Shown: positions 40,558 through 47,390, counted from the stretch's first letter. The stretch: DNA of 47,634 nucleotides from Patescibacteria group bacterium (GCA_020428645.1 JAGQMN010000004.1:1-47634); one strand, 5' to 3'. The notes: generated by a model from the letters alone, not told the origin. Made by a program: numbers and translations.

Positions 40558-41034
40558 ATGATTATATTTGTTTGGGGGCTGCCTGGTGCGGGCAAATCGA
40601 CAGTAGGAAGAATGCTTGCAGAAAAACTGAATCTTGGTTTTTATGAAATGGATGATTATTTACCGGATAGTTTTAAGGAAAAGATGAAATCAGGTAAGTT
40701 AATAACTGATGAAGATAGAGACTCTTTTTTCTCCACTTTCACGAAAAAACTTAAAGAAATAGATACCGGCAAAGATTTTGTAGTTTCTGGGTACGTTGCA
40801 AAAAAAAGACATAGAGATCAATTAAAAAATATTGGCGATCTGAGATTCTTTGAATTGGTTGCAGACCGAGCTCTCTTAACCGAAAGACTTAAAAAAAGAA
40901 AAGATCATTTTTTTGAGGAGGAGACCTTGAAGAAAGTTTTAAAAAATTACGAACCCTTGAACGACTCGGTAAAAATTGATGCTGAGAAAAGTATTGCCTA
41001 TGTAGTGAAACAGATCATAGACAGTCTTAACTAA
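40558..41034 (+). CDS. Small P-loop kinase (gluconokinase/shikimate-kinase-like)
   Basis: ATG 40558 (MIIFVWGLPGAGKSTVGRML) gives 158 residues; an ATG at 40546 overlaps the TATAAT -10 box and is rejected. Walker A is GLPGAGKST (residues 7-15). EMDDYLPDSFKEKMKSG and ITDEDRDSFF resemble the acceptor region of gluconate/shikimate-type kinases, and a DRALLTERLKKRKDHFFEEE lid follows. The acceptor substrate is not identifiable. A weak hairpin (AAAAGC...GCTTTTT, 41034-41065) may end the transcript. Confidence 0.8.
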   Translation: MIIFVWGLPGAGKSTVGRMLAEKLNLGFYEMDDYLPDSFKEKMKSGKLITDEDRDSFFSTFTKKLKEIDTGKDFVVSGYVAKKRHRDQLKNIGDLRFFELVADRALLTERLKKRKDHFFEEETLKKVLKNYEPLNDSVKIDAEKSIAYVVKQIIDSLN

Positions 41035-41067
41035 AAGCCCGTGTAGGCATTAAGCTAGCTTTTTCTG

Positions 41068-41139
41068 TGATCCCACGGGGAGTCGAACCCCGATTTCCAG
41101 GATGAGAACCTGACGTCCTAACCATTAGACGATGGGACC
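41068..41139 (-). tRNA. tRNA-Glu (anticodon CTC)
   Basis: A 72-nt cloverleaf: acceptor GGTCCCA and TGGGATC (one G-T), anticodon loop TTCTCAT, T-loop TTCGACT, discriminator A, no encoded CCA. Confidence 0.95.
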
Positions 41140-41187
41140 AATGGGAATATACTACTATTTTTATGTGTTTTTACAAATATTTGAAAT

Positions 41188-41217
41188 AAAAAAGGATGAT
41201 TTGTGTCATCCTTTTTA
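41188..41217 (-). terminator. Terminator after the pyrE-pyrF fusion
   Basis: AAAAAGGATGA and TCATCCTTTTT arms; A/T runs on both sides allow either direction. Confidence 0.85.
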
Positions 41218-41231
41218 TACTCAATGAGTAT

Positions 41232-42767
41232 TTAGTTTTGAAAGTTAATTGACTTGTTCAGATCATCCAAGGTTTTAACAATCATGTTAATGCATTCCTT
41301 TGTTGATGGATTCTCCTCACCTTTCTTGTACCATGGTCGAGTCAAACCACTTGATAAGTTTATTCGAGTGAGTGCAAGTTCAATACCAGAATCTCGAAGT
41401 ATTTGTGCGACTTCACTAGCATCTCCACCTTGTGATTTGCCTACACCTGGGATTAATAGAGGGATATCTTTACCTGCGAATTTCGCACCTAAGATAGCGA
41501 GTTCTTCCGCTGAATTTCCAGCTACCACAGCTCCCACACCAGGTCTATTTTTTGACCATGATATAAGGTTTTCAGCTACTTCTTCGTAGACTGGTTTACC
41601 ATTCAACATTGCTTTCAATTCAAGGTCTTTAGCACCTGGGTTGGTAGTCTTCACTAGTAAATAGGCACCTCTACTGTATTGTGGGTTACAGTAATTTAGA
41701 AAAGGACCGACCGAGTCACTACCCATATAGGTATGAACTGTTACCGAGTTTGACAACCATGATCCAAATCCATATTGTGCCCATTGTTCTGAACTGGTTC
41801 CAATATCTGCTTTTTTATAATCAAGACAGATCGGCACAACAAAATATTTGTTAATCAGTCCCAACATATGAACCAGGGCGTTTGAACCACGGTACTCTCC
41901 TGAATACGGATTGTCGTGGACTTGCCACCACGCGAGGTTTGGTTTGAACATCCCAGGGCTTACATTTGCTTTTTCCATTTCCTTAAAGACTTCTTCCATA
42001 AACGCAACAAATCCGTCTATACCCATTGACTGATATTCCTGTGGCAACGCATCAATAACAGGATCAAGACCAAAAGATATAATACTACCTGATTGATCTG
42101 CTGATTTTCGTAATTGTGTTAGGAAGCCAAAGTCAAATTCAAGTTTATGTCGATTAAACCAATCAACAGGGTCGTTTACCCAATCCATCAATTTTTCGTA
42201 ATCTGCTGGTGGAAGCGATTTTTCGAGTACGGGTAGTAAATCGTAAATGTTCAGGAGGGATTCATATGTTAATCCCGCATTTTTGAAGTTCTTGTCGGCT
42301 CCTAATATTTCATAAGAGAAAATAGAAATACAGTGTACTTTAGTGGCACCGGCTTTCTTTATGATTTCTGCATTTGTAATCATACTTCCTCCTGTTGATA
42401 TGAGATCTTCTATGAGTACAACTCTTTTGCCTTTTACGTCTGTTCCTTCAATGAGCTTTTGTAGACCATAATCTTTAGCTTTTGCATCAGGACGTACGTA
42501 TGCTGCCGGTGTTTCTAGAGTGTACGAGATGATCTCACCGTAAAGGGCAGCCCCAGAGTACACTGACATGATAACGTCAATGCCCATTTCCTTGAGCTTT
42601 TCTTCCAAAGATTTAATGATTACTTTTTTAAGATCATGGTGAGCGCGTGCGATTCTAAAATCACAATACATAGGACTTTTAGTCCCTGATTTAAATGTGA
42701 TTGGTGTTTTAAAAGTAGTGCCAATCACGCCGTACTTGAATAATAATTCAATAAGTTTTTGTTTCAT
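41232..42767 (-). CDS. Fused orotate phosphoribosyltransferase / OMP decarboxylase (UMP synthase)
   Basis: Performs the last two steps of UMP synthesis in one 511-residue chain. The frame opens at a TTG, but ATG 42767 (MKQKLIELLFKYGVIGTTFK) fits best. N-terminal OPRT (about 1-195): FKSGTKSPMYCDFRIAR, AAYVRPDAKAKDYG and the PRPP loop VVLIEDLISTGGSMI. C-terminal OMPDC (about 225-500): SFGLDPVIDALP, FKPNLAWWQVHD, the catalytic array CLDYKKADIG (D-x-K-x-x-D) and LIPGVGKSQGGDASEV. The OPRT-OMPDC order is that of eukaryotic UMPS. No other de novo pyrimidine genes are here, so it may work on scavenged orotate. Own promoter and terminator. Confidence 0.92.
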   Translation of the reverse strand: MKQKLIELLFKYGVIGTTFKTPITFKSGTKSPMYCDFRIARAHHDLKKVIIKSLEEKLKEMGIDVIMSVYSGAALYGEIISYTLETPAAYVRPDAKAKDYGLQKLIEGTDVKGKRVVLIEDLISTGGSMITNAEIIKKAGATKVHCISIFSYEILGADKNFKNAGLTYESLLNIYDLLPVLEKSLPPADYEKLMDWVNDPVDWFNRHKLEFDFGFLTQLRKSADQSGSIISFGLDPVIDALPQEYQSMGIDGFVAFMEEVFKEMEKANVSPGMFKPNLAWWQVHDNPYSGEYRGSNALVHMLGLINKYFVVPICLDYKKADIGTSSEQWAQYGFGSWLSNSVTVHTYMGSDSVGPFLNYCNPQYSRGAYLLVKTTNPGAKDLELKAMLNGKPVYEEVAENLISWSKNRPGVGAVVAGNSAEELAILGAKFAGKDIPLLIPGVGKSQGGDASEVAQILRDSGIELALTRINLSSGLTRPWYKKGEENPSTKECINMIVKTLDDLNKSINFQN

Positions 42768-42814
42768 CAATGTTTGTTTGGATTAATAATTCAGTTTTAA
42801 AATTCTTAGTTTAA

Positions 42815-42842
42815 ATAATACAAATTATAAATATATAGTCAA
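42815..42842 (-). promoter_or_regulatory. Promoter of the pyrE-pyrF fusion
   Basis: On the minus strand TTGACT (42842-42837), 16-bp spacer, TATTAT (42820-42815). Leader of about 40 nt without a clear Shine-Dalgarno. Confidence 0.65.
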
Positions 42843-42851
42843 TTTTGTAGC

Positions 42852-42885
42852 AAAAAAAGCCAGAACGTATTCTTCGGCTTTTTTG
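42852..42885 (-). terminator. Terminator of the 37-residue membrane protein gene
   Basis: AAAAAAGCC and GGCTTTTTT arms around a 14-nt loop, directly after the stop at 42886 on the minus strand. Confidence 0.75.
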
Positions 42886-42999
42886 TTAAAGTCGGAACGC
42901 TCCAGAGTAGAGGAGCACCATGCTAATTGCCACGAGAATTCCAATGACAACCATGAAATTATGCGCTCGTTTCCGCGCTTTTTTACTGAATATGTTCAT
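42886..42999 (-). CDS. 37-residue single-span membrane protein
   Basis: MNIFSKKARKRAHNFMVVIG then ILVAISMVLLYSGAFRL: a strongly basic N-terminal 13 residues followed by one hydrophobic helix to the C-terminus. The ORF has its own terminator and lies divergent from the ftsB-like gene, 19 bp apart, with overlapping -10-like sequences (palindrome AGTATACT, 43000-43007). Too short for ordinary ORF callers. No homologue recognised; it resembles small regulatory membrane peptides in general layout only. Confidence 0.6.
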   Translation of the reverse strand: MNIFSKKARKRAHNFMVVIGILVAISMVLLYSGAFRL

Positions 43000-43018
43000 A
43001 GTATACTCATCATATACC

Positions 43019-43327
43019 ATGGTACGTAACCAGACAACAATGCATCAACGTCCATTTTATCATTCATGGTTTTTTCTCGTACCCCTTGCCCTCGTGTTCG
43101 CACTCTTTGTGCGCAGTGCTTACGCATCGTTTGTGAAAAAACAACATGCAGATATTGAACGTGAACGCTACGAAGAACAGCTCAGTGACCTTGAACGGAA
43201 AAAGGCAGATCTTCAGGCAAAAATTGAACACCTTGAAACCGACCGCGGACTCGAAGATGAATTGAGGACACGTTTTGATGTAGTACGTGAAGGGGAGACC
43301 GTCATTCGCATCATTGAGGAAGAGTAA
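43019..43327 (+). CDS. FtsB/DivIC-like septum formation initiator
   Basis: ATG 43019 (MVRNQTTMHQRPFYHSWFFL) gives 102 residues; the longer frame to 42920 would overlap the opposite-strand peptide gene. One span (about 17-37, WFFLVPLALVFALFVRSAYA) is followed by a coiled coil (ERERYEEQLSDLERKKADLQ...) and the family tail ELRTRFDVVREGETVIRIIE, which matches the DivIC/FtsB end (R-x-x-x-x-V-K-x-G-E-x-V). Probable partner of the FtsL-like protein at 34082 in septal peptidoglycan synthesis, although far from the division cluster. Confidence 0.85.
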   Translation: MVRNQTTMHQRPFYHSWFFLVPLALVFALFVRSAYASFVKKQHADIERERYEEQLSDLERKKADLQAKIEHLETDRGLEDELRTRFDVVREGETVIRIIEEE

Positions 43328-43329
43328 GA

Positions 43330-43358
43330 TTAACGTTTATTCATTTTATTGGTATACT
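43330..43358 (+). promoter_or_regulatory. Promoter of the glutaredoxin gene
   Basis: TTAACG (43330-43335), 17-bp spacer, TATACT (43353-43358). The ATG is 38 nt beyond the -10 box. Confidence 0.6.
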
Positions 43359-43396
43359 ACCCACGTACTTATTAGATACATAATCGTTTAAAAAAT

Positions 43397-43690
43397 ATGA
43401 AAAACGTAATCATTTATTCAACACCAACCTGTCACTTTTGTCACATGGCAAAAGACTATTTTGCAGAAAATAACATTGAATACACAGAATACAACGTTGC
43501 TGAGGACGCAGAAAAGCGTGCAGAAATGATGGAAAAGACTGGTCAGATGGGTGTGCCTGTTATTGAAATTAATAATGAAATTGTTATTGGTTTCAATGAA
43601 GCAAAGATTAAAGAACTCCTGGCATCAGATGCCAAGGTAATTGCTATGAATGCAGATACTGATAGTGGGGATATGGCACAAGCTGCCTAA
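43397..43690 (+). CDS. Glutaredoxin-family thiol protein
   Basis: Product of 97 residues with the glutaredoxin fold: VIIYSTPTCHFCHMAKDYFA (active-site CHFC, the Cys-x-x-Cys at residues 12-15), then the TGQMGVPVIEI cis-Pro loop and IVIGFNEAKIKELL, the glutathione/thioredoxin-binding end. The CxFC form resembles NrdH-type or CPR glutaredoxins rather than CPYC. A C-terminal Asp/Ala-rich tail (NADTDSGDMAQAA) is extra. Reduces disulfides in the cytoplasm; the electron donor is not identifiable. Confidence 0.9.
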   Translation: MKNVIIYSTPTCHFCHMAKDYFAENNIEYTEYNVAEDAEKRAEMMEKTGQMGVPVIEINNEIVIGFNEAKIKELLASDAKVIAMNADTDSGDMAQAA

Positions 43691-43695
43691 CAAAT

Positions 43696-43720
43696 AACAC
43701 CTTGCGGTGTTGTTTGTTTT
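43696..43720 (+). terminator. Terminator after the glutaredoxin gene
   Basis: AACACC-TTGC-GGTGTT followed by GTTTGTTTT; it overlaps the -35 box of the next transcription unit. Confidence 0.7.
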
Positions 43721-43731
43721 GTGAGTATAAT
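43702..43731 (+). promoter_or_regulatory. Promoter of the candidate ncRNA
   Basis: TTGCGG (43702-43707), 18-bp spacer, consensus TATAAT (43726-43731). No ORF of useful size follows. Confidence 0.65.
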
Positions 43732-43737
43732 AGAGAA

Positions 43738-43919
43738 GGTTTTCGGTTAGTTTGTAATGAGCAAGCCTAACACATTCTTACCCTGCTAGGTTAGGCTGCT
43801 CATTACTATGTTTATGTTAATACAAAGATTATTTGGTTGAGATTTCATAGTTGAAATTAAATGATTAGTTATAGTTAGTTATCGTGGGCGCTTCTCCTCA
43901 ACCGGAGCGCCTTTTTTGT
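43738..43919 (+). ncRNA. Candidate independent non-coding RNA gene (about 180 nt)
   Basis: Bounded by a promoter and a strong terminator (GGCGCT...AGCGCC then T6, 43887-43917), with no ORF. The main feature is a hairpin of 17 base pairs with one bulged A: 43754-43771 pairs with 43790-43806 around an 18-nt loop. The middle (43807-43880) is AT-rich and little structured, with a repeated GTTAGTTAT (43874-43882, with a partial copy at 43865). No match to tmRNA, SRP RNA, RNase P or 6S RNA landmarks was recognised. Confidence 0.6.
43887..43918 (+). terminator. Terminator of the candidate ncRNA
   Basis: GGCGCT and AGCGCC arms (with a possible inner CTCC/GGAG pairing) followed by TTTTTT. Confidence 0.85.
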
Positions 43920-43955
43920 TGCGGTATATGAATAGGTAGCTATAATCCAACTATT

Positions 43956-44031
43956 GTCCCCATAGTTCAAGCGGATAGAACGAGAACCTCCTAAGTTCTA
44001 AATCCAGGTTCAATTCCTGGTGGGGACACCA
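43956..44031 (+). tRNA. tRNA-Arg (anticodon CCT), CCA encoded
   Basis: Acceptor GTCCCCA and TGGGGAC, anticodon stem AGAAC/GTTCT with loop CTCCTAA, T-loop TTCAATT, discriminator A, then CCA at 44029-44031. It is the only one of the ten tRNAs here whose CCA end is encoded. Confidence 0.95.
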
Positions 44032-44081
44032 CGTCGAGCACTTAGAATTTTTTATTATTTTTTGTTGGTATAATAAATTAT

Positions 44082-46598
44082 ATGAAATATACAAGAGACT
44101 TCAACCAACTTTCAAAAAACGACGCCAACTTTGCTGGAGGAAAAGGAGCTTCACTTGGTGAAATGCTTCAAAACAACATTCCCGTTCCTGACGGGTATGT
44201 GGTTACTGCAGATACCTTTGATCACTTCATCAAAGAAACTGATTTGATTCAAGAAATCCAAGCAGTATTAGATACCGTAGATACCAAAGCTATTCATACC
44301 GTAGAAGATGCTTCAGAAAGGATCCAAGCACTCATCAAACACGCAGAAATACCACAAGATATTGCAGATGAAGTCTTAGAACAATACAAAAACCACAATA
44401 TGGAATATGTTGCAGTGAGATCAAGTGCAACTGCAGAAGATGGAGCAGACCATGCATGGGCAGGACAACTTTCCTCATACCTCAATACTATCGATGAGAA
44501 CCTTCTTGAAATGGTACAAAACTGTTGGGCAAGTCTCTTTACTCCACGAGCCATCTTCTATCGCTTTGAAAAGGAGCTACACACCACCCATATCTCAGTG
44601 GCTGTTGTAGTACAAAAGATGGTCAATTCCGAAAAATCAGGAATTGCTTTTTCAGTACACCCAGTTACCGAAGATTACAACCAAATTATCATCGAAGCAG
44701 GATTAGGACTTGGTGAAGCTATTGTATCAGGATCAGTTACTCCAGACTCATATGTTGTTACCAAGGAACCTCAAGCAATCATCGACATTAACGTCAACAC
44801 CCAAAACAAAGTACTCTATCGTTCAAATACATTAGATCCTGAACATGGCTTCAATGAATGGAAGGATTTATCAGAAACAGAAGCTAACGAACAAGTCCTT
44901 ACTGAAGACCAAATTAAAGAATTGTCAGACATCATTATTAACATCGAAAACCACTACGGATTCCCATGTGATATTGAATGGGCTTTTGAAGACAATACCT
45001 TCTATGTTGTACAGAGTCGGCCGATTACGACCTTGGGAAGTGTAACGCCTTTAGAAAAAAAATGGTATCAATCTTATAATTGGAAAGTTATAGCTGGGGA
45101 TTTTAATTCACCATATTTTAGAAATAATATTTGGGTACAGGCTGCAAAGTTTTATGAATCAGATTTAAATCTTCCTCGGCTGATTTTTGGGATATCAGCT
45201 AAAGATAATGATATTGAATATATTGCAGATATGTCTTCTTGGAAAAAAGCGCATGAGCAAATTAAAGAGCGAACAGATAACGATATTTATTATGTTGAAA
45301 ATAATTTCATTGATGCGGTAAACAATTTTGGTGAAAAATTTAATCAATGGTCCCAAGAAAATATTTTAGAAAAAGATCTATCTAAGTTTGAAAATATCGA
45401 ACTTGTTGCTTTATATAAAGAATTTATTGAAAAACAAGCTCGCTTATATGCTTATGGTTTTTCTCTTCCTGTTTTAGATTTTGGAGAGTTTTCATATTTT
45501 GAAGGGAACCTTGAAAAAATTTTACAAAATAAGGTATCAAAGGATGAGTTTAAAGAATATTATAAAACTTTTACTCAACCATACTTAAATTCTTTTTCTC
45601 AAGACCAAGATGAAGAACTATTAAAAATTTTGGCAAAATACGAAACTGACTCAGATTTTATTAAAGATTTAAAAAATCTTTCAGAAAAAGAAATTGCAAG
45701 GAAGTATCCAGATTTTTGGAATGATTTGGAAAATCACACTAAAAAGCATACCTGGGTTTATTATGTGTATGCAGGTCCTGCTTTCTCTATATCTCAATTT
45801 TATAATTTTATCACTTCAGAAATCGAGACAAGTGAATCAGCAAATGAAAAACTAAAGTACTTAAATAACAAGAGACAGACCTTACTTAATAAAAGAAAAA
45901 AACTTATAAAGGATTTAGAGTTATCTGACTTTGAGAAAATGATTATTGAAGTAACAGGTAAAATGGTATGGGCAAAACCGAGAAGAAAAGACTATCAAAG
46001 TCAGTCTTATTATCATCTAGAATTACTGCTTAATGAATTTGCAAATCGCTTAAATTTAAGTCTCAAGGAGGTGCAGTCTCTGCCGATTAAAACTATTGAA
46101 GCCGGACTTAAAGGAGAAGTAGATGAATATAAGATGATTTCCAAAAACATAGAAAATAGACACTTATTATTACTTACTGAAGATAATAATGTTGAATTAT
46201 TGATAGGAAGGGAGTGTGATCCATTTTATAGGTCAATTAAAAAGCTTCATGAGGAAATTAATAACTCTGATATATTTTATGGTAATACGGCATATCCAGG
46301 TTTTGTAACTGGTGTTGTAAGAGTTATTAATCGATCCAATGAAATGGATAAAATGAAAGATGGTGACATATTGGTTTCAATAGCTACAACGCCTTCTATT
46401 GTTCCCGTAATGAAAAAAGCAGCAGCAATTATTACCGATGAGGGTGGTTTAACTTGCCATGCTGCAATCGTATCTCGTGAACTTGAAACCCCTTGTGTTG
46501 TGGGGTTAAAAACCATTTCAAAAGTTTTAAAAGACGGAGATTTAGTTGAAGTAGATGCAGATAATGGCATTGTTAAGATTTTAGAAAAAGTAGAATAA
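44082..46598 (+). CDS. PEP-synthase-like dikinase/phosphotransferase with a non-standard central domain
   Basis: Product of 838 residues. Residues 1-325 form a PPDK_N ATP-grasp module: GGKGASLGEMLQNNIPVPDG, VRSSATAEDG, GIAFSVHPVT, IEAGLGLGEAIVSGSVTPDS and CDIEWAFEDNTFYVVQSRPI. Residues 330-725 are helical, charged and unlike PpsA. The C-terminal phospho-His domain has GGLTCHAAIVSRELETPCVV (His793). The PEP/pyruvate barrel of PpsA is missing. ATP-grasp, variable central domain and His domain is the layout of rifampicin phosphotransferase, so the protein may phosphorylate a small molecule; that is inference. DNA becomes markedly more AT-rich from about 45050. TATAAT ends 7 nt before the ATG. 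Confidence 0.8.
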   Translation: MKYTRDFNQLSKNDANFAGGKGASLGEMLQNNIPVPDGYVVTADTFDHFIKETDLIQEIQAVLDTVDTKAIHTVEDASERIQALIKHAEIPQDIADEVLEQYKNHNMEYVAVRSSATAEDGADHAWAGQLSSYLNTIDENLLEMVQNCWASLFTPRAIFYRFEKELHTTHISVAVVVQKMVNSEKSGIAFSVHPVTEDYNQIIIEAGLGLGEAIVSGSVTPDSYVVTKEPQAIIDINVNTQNKVLYRSNTLDPEHGFNEWKDLSETEANEQVLTEDQIKELSDIIINIENHYGFPCDIEWAFEDNTFYVVQSRPITTLGSVTPLEKKWYQSYNWKVIAGDFNSPYFRNNIWVQAAKFYESDLNLPRLIFGISAKDNDIEYIADMSSWKKAHEQIKERTDNDIYYVENNFIDAVNNFGEKFNQWSQENILEKDLSKFENIELVALYKEFIEKQARLYAYGFSLPVLDFGEFSYFEGNLEKILQNKVSKDEFKEYYKTFTQPYLNSFSQDQDEELLKILAKYETDSDFIKDLKNLSEKEIARKYPDFWNDLENHTKKHTWVYYVYAGPAFSISQFYNFITSEIETSESANEKLKYLNNKRQTLLNKRKKLIKDLELSDFEKMIIEVTGKMVWAKPRRKDYQSQSYYHLELLLNEFANRLNLSLKEVQSLPIKTIEAGLKGEVDEYKMISKNIENRHLLLLTEDNNVELLIGRECDPFYRSIKKLHEEINNSDIFYGNTAYPGFVTGVVRVINRSNEMDKMKDGDILVSIATTPSIVPVMKKAAAIITDEGGLTCHAAIVSRELETPCVVGLKTISKVLKDGDLVEVDADNGIVKILEKVE

Positions 46599-46613
46599 GC
46601 CATTCTACTTTTT
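46585..46613 (+). terminator. Terminator overlapping the dikinase-like stop
   Basis: AAAAAGTAGAAT and ATTCTACTTTTT arms around AAGCC. Confidence 0.85.
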
Positions 46614-46686
46614 ATTTATTAAATTTAACTATGCAAATTATTATATATTTCTTGCTAATTTTTGGTTCCAGCACGAGGTCGCACAC

Positions 46687-46712
46687 AAAAACAATCCTTG
46701 AGGATCGTTTTT
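46687..46712. terminator. Terminator-like hairpin in the gap before 46820
   Basis: AAAAACAATCC-TTGA-GGATCGTTTTT (one mismatch) within a 221-bp gap that is otherwise without a credible gene; moderately GC-rich sequence surrounds it. Confidence 0.5.
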
Positions 46713-46819
46713 GCCCGCTTGCTTCCACTTGTTTACCTGGAGAAGGTACGACACGGAGTATAGGGTGAGTACTATATTTATAATTGCTCACACACAATAT
46801 TGTGCTATACTCTCTCTCG

Positions 46820-47152
46820 ATGGATCAAGATTTTCAGAAAATTCTTGAAGAAAATAACGCACTCCTTAAAGAACAAGGAGAGCTTATTCGTGAGAACCAA
46901 GAGAAGATTACCAAGATCCAGTTGTACATCAGGCGCACCATGATAGGGAAGTGGTTGTACTGGATTTTTATCATCGCTATTACCGTTAGTGCATTCTACG
47001 TTTCAAAACCCTACATCAAAAGTGCAGTAAATACCTATAACGATGTAAAAGATAACGTTGACGCATCTCGAAGTATCATTAGTGATCCAGGAAGTTTATT
47101 TAAGGATGTAAATCTTATTGAACGATTATTTGGTACGAATAGTGATTCATAA
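46820..47152 (+). CDS. Small membrane protein with N-terminal coiled coil
   Basis: ATG 46820 (MDQDFQKILEENNALLKEQG) gives 110 residues. Extended -10 TGCTATACT (46803-46811) ends 8 nt before this codon, and TTGCTC lies 16 bp further upstream; an earlier in-frame start would lie inside the promoter. Residues 1-38 form a heptad-like coiled coil, one span covers about 45-66 (WLYWIFIIAITVSAFYVSKP), and a polar tail ends LIERLFGTNSDS. No family recognised. tRNA-Phe follows 9 bp later. Confidence 0.75.
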   Translation: MDQDFQKILEENNALLKEQGELIRENQEKITKIQLYIRRTMIGKWLYWIFIIAITVSAFYVSKPYIKSAVNTYNDVKDNVDASRSIISDPGSLFKDVNLIERLFGTNSDS

Positions 47153-47161
47153 ATCACGTAT

Positions 47162-47235
47162 GCTCAGGTAGCTCAGTTGGTTAGAGCACTTGTCTGAAGA
47201 ACAAGGGGTCGGCAGTTCAAATCTGCCCCTGAGCA
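47162..47235 (+). tRNA. tRNA-Phe (anticodon GAA)
   Basis: A 74-nt cloverleaf: acceptor GCTCAGG and CCTGAGC, D-arm GCTCAGTTGGTTAGAGC, anticodon stem CTTGT/ACAAG with loop CTGAAGA, T-loop TTCAAAT, discriminator A, no encoded CCA. Confidence 0.95.
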
Positions 47236-47237
47236 CA

Positions 47238-47280
47238 ACACGTAAAAAACGAGTCTATTCTAGACTCGTTTTTTACGTGT
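47238..47280 (+). terminator. Terminator after tRNA-Phe
   Basis: Perfect 20-bp stem (47238-47257 with 47261-47280) and a 3-nt loop, rich in A on the left and T on the right. Confidence 0.85.
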
Positions 47281-47328
47281 ATGTTGATCAGAGGAGCATG
47301 CACATTTCTGTGCGTGCGTGCAGTATTT

Positions 47329-47390
47329 GAAAGACGGAAGCATGTCGCACGGAGCGTACGCGAGTACGACAGCTGAGTCCGGGGAGGAAG
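47329..47390 (+). repeat. tRNA-linked structured element, copy C
   Basis: 62 nt, beginning GAAAGACGGAAGC and ending GCTGAGTCCGGGGAGGAAG, with GTCG...CGAC at aligned positions 16-19 and 39-42 and an inner hairpin CGTAC-GCGA-GTACG. It lies 93 nt beyond the 3' end of tRNA-Phe in the same orientation. Preceded by GCAGTATTT, resembling the inverted tRNA-Phe T-arm. Confidence 0.55.

Noticed and set aside
43738-43919. Identification of the ncRNA as 6S RNA, tmRNA or SRP RNA
   Set aside because: Its 5' and 3' ends do not pair as in 6S RNA, there is no tRNA-like end or tag ORF, and the SRP tetraloop/asymmetric loop sequence is absent.
46612-46797. 61-codon minus-strand ORF in the gap before 46820
   Set aside because: It spans a terminator-like hairpin and has no start signals or recognisable protein features.
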